Below, in pieces: positions 32,785 to 41,306 of a stretch of 64,000 bases of DNA. The DNA is from Streptomyces pactum. Lineage in GTDB: Bacteria; Actinomycetota; Actinomycetes; Streptomycetales; Streptomycetaceae. The notes under the pieces were generated by a model that worked only from the letters and a program-made list of their open reading frames with translations, was not told where the DNA came from and ran no database searches. Location of the stretch: assembly GCF_002005225.1 (NCBI RefSeq), contig NZ_CP019724.1:3722501-3786500 (forward strand), given 5' to 3'. Positions within the stretch are counted from its first letter, which is position 1. The number at the start of each line of letters is the position of its first letter. Both the position numbers and the translations under genes were made by a program.

Positions 32785-33300
32785 GTGAACCGAGCTCTCC
32801 CCGTTGTACGGTTGCGCGTCCCCACCGACGAGGACGCCGTCGCCTGGCACCGCGTCTTCGACGACCCGGACGTCATGGAGTTCCACGGTGGGAGGTCCGC
32901 GGAGCTGTCCGTCTACGAGGAACTCACCGCCCGCCAGCGCCGCCACGACGCCGAGCACGGCTTCTGCCTGTGGACCATGGTGGACGAGGACGACCGGGTC
33001 ATCGGCTTCACCGGCGCCCAGCCGTGGCCGCAGGACTGGGGCCCCAAGGGCGACATCGAGATCGGCTGGCGCCTCGGGCGGGCGCACTGGGGCAAGGGGT
33101 ACGTGACGGCGGCGGCCCGGCAGACCCTGGAGCGGGTGCGGGCGGCGGGTGTGGCGGAGGTGGTGGCGATGGTCAACGCGCGCAACGCCCGGTCCATCGC
33201 GGTCACGGAGCGGCTGGGCATGCGGCTCGACGAGGTCTTCACGACCCCGGTCTCGCGGCAGCGGGGGCACTGCTACCGGCTTCCACTACAGCAGACATGA
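32785..33300 (+). CDS. GNAT-family N-acetyltransferase (RimJ/RimL type)
   Basis: A 171-residue acetyl-CoA-dependent acyltransferase. The family core is visible: IEIGWRLGRAHWGKGYVTAA (acetyl-CoA loop), then NARNARSIAVTERLGM. GTG 32785 follows GAAGGG by about 8 nt. The substrate is unknown; relatives acetylate protein N-termini or small amines. It reads into the broken PASTA gene. Confidence 0.9.
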   Translation: MNRALPVVRLRVPTDEDAVAWHRVFDDPDVMEFHGGRSAELSVYEELTARQRRHDAEHGFCLWTMVDEDDRVIGFTGAQPWPQDWGPKGDIEIGWRLGRAHWGKGYVTAAARQTLERVRAAGVAEVVAMVNARNARSIAVTERLGMRLDEVFTTPVSRQRGHCYRLPLQQT

Positions 33301-33385
33301 CGGAAAGTAACCGACTGTCACAGTAAGTCACTTGCCGCTTCTCGGCGGTGCCCCGCGGAGCTACGCTGCCGGGTGCCGCCGGGGG

Positions 33386-33738
33386 GTGACGTCCGTGCGC
33401 CTGGTGCCCGGGAAGTCCGACGCACGCGTACCGCGCCCGGCCGGCCCGATGGCCGTGGCCGCGCGGGAGGCCGCTCGGGCGCAGGGCCTGTCCCTGCACG
33501 CGCCGGACCGGACCGGCCGGACCTCCGCCTCGCCGTCGTCGACCACGTCGTACGCCGGTATCCGCGGCCCGGCGCGCACGTGCCCCCGACGTCGACGGTG
33601 TACGTGTGGTTCGGCTTCGGGGAGGGCGAGGGCGGCGGGGCATCCGAGAGCCACGCGTGCCGGACCCGCCCCGCGGCGGACTCCGGCGGGAGCCGGCCGA
33701 GCCGGGGGAGCCTGGTGGACCTGGGGTGGATGTGGTGA
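33386..33738 (+). pseudogene. PASTA-domain protein broken by two frameshifts
   Basis: No single frame covers this region, but three frames joined in order give one PASTA-like domain: AVAAREAARAQGLSLHAPDR, then DLRLAVVDHVVRRYPRPGAH with PPTSTVYVWFGFGEG, then IREPRVPDPPRGGLRREP. The first break coincides with a 5-bp duplication in CCGGACCGGACCGGCC (about 33505-33520); removing one GACCG restores frame. The second coincides with a run of G near 33636, where one added G restores frame. PASTA domains bind muropeptides or beta-lactams. The intact relative is probably a small PASTA protein upstream of menG. An assembly error is possible. Confidence 0.7.
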
Positions 33739-33802
33739 ACCTGGTGAGCCGAGCGAGGGCGGGCCGCCCCGCTGTGCGGTCCTCAGTTCTCCCTGAACCG
33801 CC

Positions 33803-34498
33803 TCAGCCCTGCTTGAACCCCCGGTGCAGCGCCACCACGCCGCCCGTCAGGTTCCGGTACGCCACCCTGGACCAGCCCGCCTTGCCCAGCCGCTCCGCGA
33901 GCGCCGGCTGGTCGGGCCAGGCGCGGATGGACTCGGCGAGGTAGACGTACGCGTCGGGGTTGGACGACACCGCGCGGGCCACCGGCGGCAGGGCGCGCAT
34001 CAGGTACTCGGTGTAGACGGTCCGGAAGGGCGTCCACGTCGGGTGCGAGAACTCGCAGATGACGACCCGGCCGCCGGGCCGCGTCACCCGGTACATCTCG
34101 CGCAGCGCGGCGTCGGTGTCCTGCACGTTGCGCAGCCCGAAGGAGATGGTGACCGCGTCGAAGACGTCGTCCTTGAACGGCAGCCGCATCCCGTCGCCCG
34201 CGGTGAACGGCAGCCACGGGTGCCGCTCCTTGCCCACCCGGAGCATGCCGAGGGAGAAGTCGCAGGGGACGACGTAGGCCCCGGTGCGGGCGAAGGGCAG
34301 GGAGGAGGTCGCGGTGCCGGCCGCCAGGTCCAGGACCTTCTGCGCGGGGCGGGCGTCGACGGCTCTGGCGACCTCCTTGCGCCACGCCCGGTCCTGGCCG
34401 AGCGACAGCACGGCGTTCGTCAGGTCGTACCGTTCCGCGACGTGGTCGAACATGGAGGCGACTTCGTGCGGCTGCTTGTTCAGGGAAGCGCGGGTCAC
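33803..34498 (-). CDS. menG: Demethylmenaquinone methyltransferase
   Basis: A 231-residue SAM-dependent methyltransferase that converts demethylmenaquinone to menaquinone in the last step of the pathway. Family signatures are [20 protein letters not shown], the SAM motif [12 protein letters not shown] and [22 protein letters not shown] 34498 gives the family N-terminus; the frame is open upstream into the deacetylase remnant. Its product feeds complex I. Confidence 0.95.
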   Translation of the reverse strand: MTRASLNKQPHEVASMFDHVAERYDLTNAVLSLGQDRAWRKEVARAVDARPAQKVLDLAAGTATSSLPFARTGAYVVPCDFSLGMLRVGKERHPWLPFTAGDGMRLPFKDDVFDAVTISFGLRNVQDTDAALREMYRVTRPGGRVVICEFSHPTWTPFRTVYTEYLMRALPPVARAVSSNPDAYVYLAESIRAWPDQPALAERLGKAGWSRVAYRNLTGGVVALHRGFKQG

Positions 34499-34579
34499 GG
34501 GCCCATTGTTGCAGCCCGCCCTCCTCCCGGCGCGGACGGGCTCACGGCAGCGGGCGCGGCCTCCTCCGCGCGGCGACGT

Positions 34580-34830
34580 CCTCCACCACCCGAACAGCGG
34601 CACGAACGCCGCGATCAGGCACCTGCGGCGTCCAGGTGGGGTTCGGGCCGTCGTCGAAGGTCAGGGCGATCGTCTTGTCCGGGACGGAGACGGTGGCCTG
34701 GCCGCCACCATCTCCGTCCCGGACACGGTGGTGGCCTGGCCGCCGCGGAAGGTGAGGATCGGCCCACCGTCGAGCACCTCGACGCGGACACGGACGACGC
34801 GGCGACCGACTGCAGCGGTGTGACGCAGGA
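34580..34830 (-). pseudogene. Polysaccharide deacetylase (NodB-type) remnant
   Basis: Minus-strand translation shows [20 protein letters not shown] followed by TPQ, the metal-binding motif 1 of NodB-family deacetylases. Just upstream, in another frame, is EVLDGGPILTFRGGQATT. A 38-bp insertion flanked by direct repeats GGCCAGGCCACC separates the two; removing it joins them as FRGGQATVSVPDK. No later catalytic motifs follow, so only a fragment remains. Confidence 0.6.
34677..34724. repeat. Quasi-palindromic inverted repeat inside the deacetylase remnant
   Basis: Arms GTCCGGGACGGAGA (34677-34690) and TCTCCGTCCCGGAC (34711-34724) are perfect 14-bp inverted repeats. After one mismatch the stem continues as GGTGGC/GCCACC around CTGGCC. 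Confidence 0.9.
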
Positions 34831-34877
34831 GGCGGGGGCGTTCGGGGCGGCGTTCGGGGGCTGACGGGTGACCGCGT

Positions 34878-35327
34878 TCAGCGGCGACGGTGCACCAGGC
34901 GTCCCGCGCACACGGTGGCGACGCACACGCCGTCGTCGTCGAGGACGGCGAGGTCGGCCCGGCCGAGCTCGACGAGGGCGGTGGGGCGGGTGCGGGCGAG
35001 CACCACGACGTCGTTGCGCTCGGCCGCCGCCCGCAGTGCGGGTGAGCCGGCGTGCTCCTCGAGGACGGCCACCGCGCCCAGTTTCAGCACGGCGTGGATC
35101 CGCTCGCGCGGCGTGGGGGCGTGGGGCAACGGGCCCTCGTGGACCCGCGCGGGCCCGAGCACACCGGGCCAGCGCCGCACCCGCGCCGCCGGGAACCGCT
35201 CCGCCAGCTCGGCGAGCGGCCCCACGGCGGCGATCCGGACGCCCTCGACGGCGACGGCACCGTCCTTGACCGGTTCCGGATCGTCCCAGACGTACCGGAC
35301 CTCCGCCGCGGCGTGAATCGTCAGCAC
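34878..35327 (-). CDS. Amidohydrolase/imidazolonepropionase-like domain protein
   Basis: A 149-residue protein that looks like the composite beta-sandwich of amidohydrolases without the metal-binding barrel: N-terminal MLTIHAAAEVRYVWDDPEPV, DGAVAVEGVRIAAVGP, and C-terminal GRADLAVLDDDGVCVATVCA with GRLVHR. The catalytic HxH motif is missing, so it is probably not an active hydrolase alone. It starts 7 nt after mqnC and is likely co-translated with it. A link to menaquinone synthesis is inferred from that position. Confidence 0.75.
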   Translation of the reverse strand: MLTIHAAAEVRYVWDDPEPVKDGAVAVEGVRIAAVGPLAELAERFPAARVRRWPGVLGPARVHEGPLPHAPTPRERIHAVLKLGAVAVLEEHAGSPALRAAAERNDVVVLARTRPTALVELGRADLAVLDDDGVCVATVCAGRLVHRRR

Positions 35328-35334
35328 GGCGGCG

Positions 35335-36534
35335 TCAGTTGGAAGCGAGCAGCTTCAGTTCCGGATGGGCCGTGCCGCCCTCGATGGCCGTGGACGAGAT
35401 GTGGGACACGACGCGCTCGTCGACGGGGTCGTTCGCCGGGTCGTCGTGCACGACGAGGTGCTCGTACGTCGTGGCGCGCTGCGCCGGTACGCGTCCCGCC
35501 TTGCGGATCAGGTCGATGATCTCCAGCCGGTTGGACCGGTGCTTGGCGCCGGCCGACGACACCACGTTCTCCTCCAGCATGATCGAGCCGAGGTCGTCGG
35601 CGCCGTAGTGCAGGGAGAGCTGGCCGACCTCCTTGCCGGTCGTCAGCCAGGAGCCCTGGATGTGGGCGACGTTGTCCATGAACAGCCGGGCGATGGCGAT
35701 CATCCGCAGGTACTCGAAGAGCGTGGCCTGCGTGCGGCCCTTCAGGTGGTTGTTCTCGGGCTGGTAGGTGTACGGGATGAAGGCGCGGAAGCCGCCGGTG
35801 CGGTCCTGCACGTCCCGGATCATCCGCAGGTGCTCGATGCGCTCGGCGTTGGTCTCGCCGGTGCCCATGAGCATGGTGGAGGTCGACTCGACACCCAGCC
35901 GGTGCGCGATCTCCATGATCTCCAGCCAGCGCTCGCCGGACTCCTTCAGCGGCGCGATGGCCTTGCGCGGGCGCTCGGGCAGCAATTCGGCACCGGCGCC
36001 GGCGAAGGAGTCGAGCCCGGCCCGGTGGATCCGGGTGATGGCCTCCTCGACCGACACCTTCGAGATCCGGGCCATGTGCTCGACCTCGCTCGCCCCCAGG
36101 CTGTGGATGACGAGCTCGGGGAACTCCTTCTTGATGGCGGCGAAGTGCTTCTCGTAGTACTCGACGCCGTAGTCCGGGTGGTGGCCGCCCTGGAACATGA
36201 TCTGCGTGCCGCCCAGCTCGACGGTCTCCGCGCAGCGGCGCAGGATGTCGTCGAGGTCGCGGGTCCAGCCCTTGGCGGTGTCCTTGGGCGCGGCGTAGAA
36301 GGCGCAGAACCTGCACGCCGTGACGCACACGTTCGTGTAGTTGATGTTGCGCTCGATGATGTACGTGGCGATGTGCTCGGTACCGGCGTACCTGCGCCTG
36401 CGTACGGCGTCGGCGGCGGCGCCCAGCGCGTGCAGCGGGGCGTCGCGGTAGAGGCCGAGCGCCTCTTCGGGGGTGATCCGCCCACCGGCGGCGGCGCGGT
36501 CGAGGATGGGCTGAAGGTCGGCCTTCTCGGTCAC
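35335..36534 (-). CDS. mqnC: Cyclic dehypoxanthinyl futalosine synthase
   Basis: A 399-residue radical SAM enzyme of the futalosine route to menaquinone; it cyclises dehypoxanthinyl futalosine. The cluster motif CVTACRFCAFY (CX3CX2C) is near residue 75, followed by GGHHPDYGVEYYE and the family C-terminal region. The GTG start has AAGGGACG upstream. Other mqn genes are not in the window, as in streptomycetes where they are scattered. Confidence 0.96.
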   Translation of the reverse strand: MTEKADLQPILDRAAAGGRITPEEALGLYRDAPLHALGAAADAVRRRRYAGTEHIATYIIERNINYTNVCVTACRFCAFYAAPKDTAKGWTRDLDDILRRCAETVELGGTQIMFQGGHHPDYGVEYYEKHFAAIKKEFPELVIHSLGASEVEHMARISKVSVEEAITRIHRAGLDSFAGAGAELLPERPRKAIAPLKESGERWLEIMEIAHRLGVESTSTMLMGTGETNAERIEHLRMIRDVQDRTGGFRAFIPYTYQPENNHLKGRTQATLFEYLRMIAIARLFMDNVAHIQGSWLTTGKEVGQLSLHYGADDLGSIMLEENVVSSAGAKHRSNRLEIIDLIRKAGRVPAQRATTYEHLVVHDDPANDPVDERVVSHISSTAIEGGTAHPELKLLASN

Positions 36535-36612
36535 CGGCGTCCCTTTCGCAGAGTTCGTAAGGGTTGTGGACGGACCCGCCCAGCCTACGCCAGCCCTTCG
36601 GGCCGGTGATCC

Positions 36613-37353
36613 TCAGGCCGCGTAGGCCCCCGCGAGCACACCGAGGAAGGCGCCCGCGATCAGGAACGGCCCGAACGGGATGGCCGTCTTGCGCCCCGCC
36701 CGCCGGGCGACGACGAGGGCACCGCCGTAGAGCGCGCCGAGCAGGAACCCGGCGAAGGTGCCGAGCATCACCGTCGGCCACCCGTACCAGCCGAGGACCG
36801 CACCGGCGCCCAGCGCGAGCTTCACGTCACCGAAGCCCATGCCGGCCGGGTTGATGAGGAACAGCACGAGGTAGCCGGCGCCGAGGGCGAGGGCGCCCAG
36901 CAGGGCGGTGGTCCACTCCCCGGCGTGCTCGGGCACGAGGGCGGTGAGGCCGAGGAGGCCGAGGGCGGCGCCCGCGAGGGGCAGGGTGAGGGGGTCGGGC
37001 AGCCGCCGCACCCGGAGGTCGACGACGGCGAGGAGCACGCCGGCCGGGGCGAGCAGCAGCCAGACCGCCACCTCGGGGCGGGTCCCGGTGGCCGCGGCGA
37101 GCGCGGCGCAGACGAAGGCGGTGACGGTGGCGAGTACGGCGGTGCGGGGGCCGTAGGAGGACGCCCCGGCCTCGCACCGCCCGCACCGGGCCCGCCCGAG
37201 CCAGCCCCGGACGGGATGCGCGCCGCCCGGGCACCGCTCGCGCCACGGCTCCCCCGAGGGGGCGGAGAAGCGGTAGGCCGCGCGGGGCAGCAGCACGCCG
37301 GCCGCCGCGCCCCAGACCGCGGCGACCAGGACGATCAGAAGCTCGATGTTCAT
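36613..37353 (-). CDS. A24-family prepilin peptidase (TadV/CpaA-like)
   Basis: A 246-residue aspartic membrane peptidase that cleaves type IV/Flp prepilins. The two catalytic Asp are in LLAVVDLRVRRLPDPLTLP and the GMGFGDVK motif (GxGD). Six to seven hydrophobic spans are visible. Cys pairs near residue 57 (CGRC) resemble a remnant of the zinc motif of classical PilD. ATG 37353 overlaps the upstream stop by 4 nt. It is the probable processing enzyme for the Flp pilin encoded 7 kb away. Confidence 0.92.
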   Translation of the reverse strand: MNIELLIVLVAAVWGAAAGVLLPRAAYRFSAPSGEPWRERCPGGAHPVRGWLGRARCGRCEAGASSYGPRTAVLATVTAFVCAALAAATGTRPEVAVWLLLAPAGVLLAVVDLRVRRLPDPLTLPLAGAALGLLGLTALVPEHAGEWTTALLGALALGAGYLVLFLINPAGMGFGDVKLALGAGAVLGWYGWPTVMLGTFAGFLLGALYGGALVVARRAGRKTAIPFGPFLIAGAFLGVLAGAYAA

Positions 37354-40334
37354 CCCGCGGCGGCGACGCCGTCGCGCCAGGTCGGCAGCAGTTCGTCGAG
37401 CAGTGCCTCGGTGCGCGGCGGCAGACCGCGCGCCCCGCTGCGGCCGATGAGGTCGGCGGCGAGCGCGTGGAGCCGGCCGGCGTCGTCGGTGGCGTGCGTG
37501 GCGCGCAGCAGCTCGTGCCACAGGCGCTCGTCGGCGGGTGCGGTGCGCAGCGCCGCGTTCAGTGCCTCGATGGCCTTCTCCGCCCGGTTCTTCTCCAGGT
37601 GGAACTCGCAGAGCGCGAGGCCGGTGTCCGCCACGAGCAGTGGGAGCTGGGCGTCGATGATCTCGTGGGTGAGCCAGCGGTAGCGGCCCTCGGGCCGGTC
37701 GGCGAGCAGCGGCCCGCGCACCAGCACCAGCGCGTCGGTGAGCAGCCGCCCGCGCACCTGGCGGCTGCCGACGCCCCGGCCCTGCGTGGCCTCGTAGTAG
37801 AGGGAGCGCAGCACGTCCAGGTCGGAGACGACGGACTTGGCGAGGGTGAGCCGTCCGCCCGCGTCCGTACGCAGTCGTGCGCTGCCGTCGGGGTCGGTGC
37901 CCAGCCAGGCCCGCAGCCGCTCGAGGAGCGCGTCACGCACGTCCGCCGTCACGCCGCGCGGCCACAGCGCGGAGGCCAGCACACGCGGGTGGACGCCCTC
38001 GCGGTGCAGCAGGAGCAGCGCGAGGGCCTCGTGGAGCTGGGCGCTGCGCTCGCCGTCGGGCGCGTCCAGGCCGATGATCTCGTACGACCCGACGAGACGG
38101 GCGTACACCGCGGGCCGCCCCTGCTCGCTGACGTCGACGAGGAACGGCGGGGTGTTGGCCGGTCCGCCGGGCCCGCGCTCGGGGTCGGCGTCGGTGAACA
38201 GCTCGACGACGGCCCGCTGCTGGGCGACCGGCAGCAACTGGGCCTCCAGCTCCAGCCCGAGGAGCGGGGCGAGCAGCTTCCCCTCGCCGGTGATCTCCAT
38301 CTCCCAGGCGGCGCCCGGCAGGTCGGCGCCCTCGGTGCCGACGAGGTAGCCGATGCCGAGGCGGGCGGCGTCGGCGGCGAGTTCGGCGAGCCTGAGGGCG
38401 TCCTCGTCGGACGGCTGGGCGGCGAGCAGCACGAGGTGCGGCGCCCAACGCGTGTGCTGGGCGGGCCCGGTGCGGCCGGTGAGCACGGAGTCGTGCCCGG
38501 CCGCGCCGAGCGCGCCGCGCCGCTGCCGGGTCTCGGCGGACATGGTCTCGAAGAGGTCCTCGAACCCGTCGAGGTGGCGGATCCGGTTGGGCGCGAGGGG
38601 CGTGAGGTCGTCCCCGAACCCGACGAGCGTGATGGTCATACGGTCCGACCAGCCGTTGGTGGCCAGTTCGGCGGCGACCGACGCGAACACGGCGGCCCGG
38701 TCGGCCTCCGTGCCGCTGAGCGAGACGATGCCGGGCACCGCCTCCAGGTTGAGCAGCAGCCGGGAGTCGTCCATGGTTCCGAGGCTGACCAGCCCCGGGT
38801 ACGGCGCGGCCGTGTCGGCGTCCTCGTACCCCTCGGCGTCGGCGCGGGCCAGCATCCAGAAGGTCTGGTCCTGCCCGTGCTGCCAGGGCGTGGGCGGCTT
38901 CCCGGCCGGCTGGGCGAGCTGCAGGTGCAGGTCGCCGTTGCTGCTCATCCAGGCCGCGTACACGACGGGCAGCGGCCGCGACTCGGCGGCGAGGGCTGCG
39001 GCCAGCCCGCGCAGCGACCGGTCCAGCAGGCGTACGCCCTCGGGGTCGGCGCCGACGAGCAACGCGTCCTGCGCGTCCTGGGCGTCGCCGGTCGGCGTGG
39101 GCGGCTCCATGCCGCGCCGTCCGCCGACGTTGCCGAGCGCCGACTGCCACAAGGCCTGCCGGCGCCTGCGGCCGAGGGCGCCGAGGAGACCGGCGGCGAG
39201 GAGGGGCGCGGCGAGGAGTGCCTCGGGGAGCCCGAAGGAGTGTCCGACCGCCGCGGTGGGGGCGGCGTGTTCCTGGCCGGTGCTGGGGGCCGGGGCCGGG
39301 GTGGCGGGCGTCGCCGGGGTGGGCGCGGGCCGCTGCTCGGGGAGGGAGACCCGGGCGTCACCGGCGCCCGCGCCGCCGCCCTGGGCTCCGCCGCTCCCCT
39401 GCGCGTGGTCACCGGTCTGCGCGTAGTCGCTGATCTGCTGCTGCACCTGCTCGGAGACGTTCGGTGCCGCGTCGGGCATCTCGACGAGCTCGCCGCCGCG
39501 GGCGTCGCCGGGCATCTCCATGATCCACCCGGGCCGGATGAGGCTGGCCTCGGACAGCTTGGACCCGTCCGGCTGCACACGGTCCTTGTTGAGCTCGAAG
39601 ATCTCCTTGTACCGGCGTCCGTCACCGAGGTGCCGGTCGGCGATCTCCCAGAGGGAGTCGTGGTGGCGTCCCTCGGGCGGCTGGATCCGGTAGTACTTCG
39701 TGTCGCCGTGCGCGGCGGCGGCGCCGTCGGCGCGGGCCGCGGCCTGTCCGGCCTGCTCGGCGAGGGCGTTCGCGGTGCCGGCGGCCTGCTCCTGCTGCTG
39801 GGCGAAGAGCCCCGGCGTCTGCTGGGCGGCGGCGACGGACGGCTTCTGGTTGCCCTCGATGCTCTGCCCGAGCTGCGACAGCCCCGGGGTAAGGCTGGCC
39901 GCGGTGGCGCCGACGAGCAGCAGCGCGGCGACGAGCTGCCGGGCGAGCAACTGACTGGGCCCGGACCCCGGCACCCGCCCCGGCACCCCGACACCGGACA
40001 GCGCGGCCTTGACCTCGACCAGCACGCAGGCGGTGAACTGCGCCCACGCGAACCAGACGACGACGGTCAGGATGCTCAGGAAGGTGTGGACGGTGATCTC
40101 GCGCTGCAGCCAGTCGAGGCCGGGCACGCCGTCCGGCAGGGGCCAGCCGATCTGCGTGGCCAGCGCCAGGGGCACCCCGACGACGAGCACGAGCAGCACC
40201 ACGAAGGCGAGGAACGCCTTGACGAAGTCCCCGAACGACCGCCGCCGCACCCGCACCGGTTGGGGCGTCCGGTTCCTCGGAGCCGGCGAACTTCCCGTCG
40301 AGCTTGACGAGCTGGTGGTGCGGCGTCGAGGCAT
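37350..40334 (-). CDS. Membrane protein with LysM and BTAD domains
   Basis: A 994-residue protein. N-terminal membrane helices lie at about 40-60, 80-105 and 130-150. A LysM domain follows (about 210-270: DSLWEIADRHLGDGRRYKEI), then a Pro/Ala-rich linker, a further hydrophobic segment near 370, a large middle region, and a bacterial transcriptional activator domain (BTAD) in the last 220 residues. BTAD is typical of SARP regulators, but the usual winged helix is replaced by membrane and LysM parts, so this is not a conventional DNA-binding regulator. It is translationally coupled to the prepilin peptidase, which suggests a function in pilus assembly or sensing. Confidence 0.88.
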   Translation of the reverse strand: MPRRRTTSSSSSTGSSPAPRNRTPQPVRVRRRSFGDFVKAFLAFVVLLVLVVGVPLALATQIGWPLPDGVPGLDWLQREITVHTFLSILTVVVWFAWAQFTACVLVEVKAALSGVGVPGRVPGSGPSQLLARQLVAALLLVGATAASLTPGLSQLGQSIEGNQKPSVAAAQQTPGLFAQQQEQAAGTANALAEQAGQAAARADGAAAAHGDTKYYRIQPPEGRHHDSLWEIADRHLGDGRRYKEIFELNKDRVQPDGSKLSEASLIRPGWIMEMPGDARGGELVEMPDAAPNVSEQVQQQISDYAQTGDHAQGSGGAQGGGAGAGDARVSLPEQRPAPTPATPATPAPAPSTGQEHAAPTAAVGHSFGLPEALLAAPLLAAGLLGALGRRRRQALWQSALGNVGGRRGMEPPTPTGDAQDAQDALLVGADPEGVRLLDRSLRGLAAALAAESRPLPVVYAAWMSSNGDLHLQLAQPAGKPPTPWQHGQDQTFWMLARADAEGYEDADTAAPYPGLVSLGTMDDSRLLLNLEAVPGIVSLSGTEADRAAVFASVAAELATNGWSDRMTITLVGFGDDLTPLAPNRIRHLDGFEDLFETMSAETRQRRGALGAAGHDSVLTGRTGPAQHTRWAPHLVLLAAQPSDEDALRLAELAADAARLGIGYLVGTEGADLPGAAWEMEITGEGKLLAPLLGLELEAQLLPVAQQRAVVELFTDADPERGPGGPANTPPFLVDVSEQGRPAVYARLVGSYEIIGLDAPDGERSAQLHEALALLLLHREGVHPRVLASALWPRGVTADVRDALLERLRAWLGTDPDGSARLRTDAGGRLTLAKSVVSDLDVLRSLYYEATQGRGVGSRQVRGRLLTDALVLVRGPLLADRPEGRYRWLTHEIIDAQLPLLVADTGLALCEFHLEKNRAEKAIEALNAALRTAPADERLWHELLRATHATDDAGRLHALAADLIGRSGARGLPPRTEALLDELLPTWRDGVAAAG

Positions 40335-40646
40335 GGCGGGTTTCCCGGGTCGTGTGTCGTGTGTGGGCGTATGCGGACGTATGTGGAGGGCGGCTGGAGC
40401 GTCCGGTATGAGGGGTGTGCTGAGCCTACAGAGATCTTATGGACTCACACCGACACCGTCGAAGGCCCACCACGAGACCCGATCGCAACCCCGGCCCCCT
40501 TTACGGCCTTTGCCCCATGACGTCGACCACACGCCGGCCCCCATTCACACCCCCCACACAATCCTCAGAAACCGCCCAGGGCCCCTGCACCTCGCCCTGA
40601 TAGTTCGTTCCCTGTCGCACACGCCGTACCCCGGGGGGAACCAACC
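40335..40646. other. Divergent intergenic region
   Basis: Some 310 bp between the LysM/BTAD gene and lipoprotein A1. The middle is less GC-rich. GGGGGGAA lies just before the A1 GTG start. No clear operator or repeat was seen. Confidence 0.4.
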
Positions 40647-41306
40647 GTGGCCCGCAGCGCCCTCACGATCACCGCCGCCACCTTCACCGCGACAGCGGCC
40701 CTGCTGCTGACCGCCTGCGGCGGAGGCGGCGACGACTCGGCGCCGGACGACATCGAGGGGGCGGGGGCGGGGGCGAGCAGTTCCGCTCCGTCGGCTTCGG
40801 CGTCCTCATCGACGCCGCCCGGCGTCGAGCGGCCGGTGATCAAGCTTCCCGGTAGCTTCCAACTGACCTTCGAAGACTGGACGAGCAGCGATGCTCAACA
40901 ACAGGCCGTGCTCAACGACGCCAAGGAAGAACTCCGGGCAGGGTACGCCGCGATCATCGCCAACGACCCCGACAGCGCAGCCGTTGCCTTCTACGACACC
41001 GATTCCGGCCGCTCCCAGAGCAAGAAGTGGATCAAGTCGTACACGGACAAGAACGTGACGGTGATCGGCAAGCTCCCGGTCTTCGACCCCAGGGTCACCG
41101 TGCTCGACGGCGGCACGACGGCGTCTCTCGGTTACTGCACGGACGAGAGTGAGGCCTACACCAAGCACCGGAAGACCGGCAAGGTCGAAGGGAATCCCGC
41201 GGACATGGATCCCGAGGTGTATTACCTGGTCACGCTCAGGAAAAGCAGCCAAGGCGTGTGGCAGAACGCTTCCGTCCGCTCGGAGAGGGGCGAGTGCGCG
41301 AAGTGA
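40647..41306 (+). CDS. Lipoprotein A, copy 1 (paralogue of 54707 and 60735)
   Basis: A 219-residue lipoprotein: residues 1-24 are a signal peptide with lipobox LLLTAC, then a Ser/Ala/Asp linker. The mature domain shares with its two paralogues a WxxxDxxxxAVLxDA-type helix, AVAFYDTDSGRSQSKKWIKS (others: FYYKG...W), and a C-terminal Cys pair (YCTDESEAYTKHRKTGKV and RGECAK). The size and pattern suggest a small NTF2/cystatin-like fold, but this is a guess. The last 13 nt overlap the secreted protein B gene, as in the other copies. Confidence 0.88.
   Translation: MARSALTITAATFTATAALLLTACGGGGDDSAPDDIEGAGAGASSSAPSASASSSTPPGVERPVIKLPGSFQLTFEDWTSSDAQQQAVLNDAKEELRAGYAAIIANDPDSAAVAFYDTDSGRSQSKKWIKSYTDKNVTVIGKLPVFDPRVTVLDGGTTASLGYCTDESEAYTKHRKTGKVEGNPADMDPEVYYLVTLRKSSQGVWQNASVRSERGECAK

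Noticed and set aside
37467..40307. A 946-codon plus-strand frame opposite the LysM/BTAD gene
   Set aside because: Composition is Gly/Arg/Glu/Val-rich nonsense typical of antisense frames; the minus strand carries clear domains.
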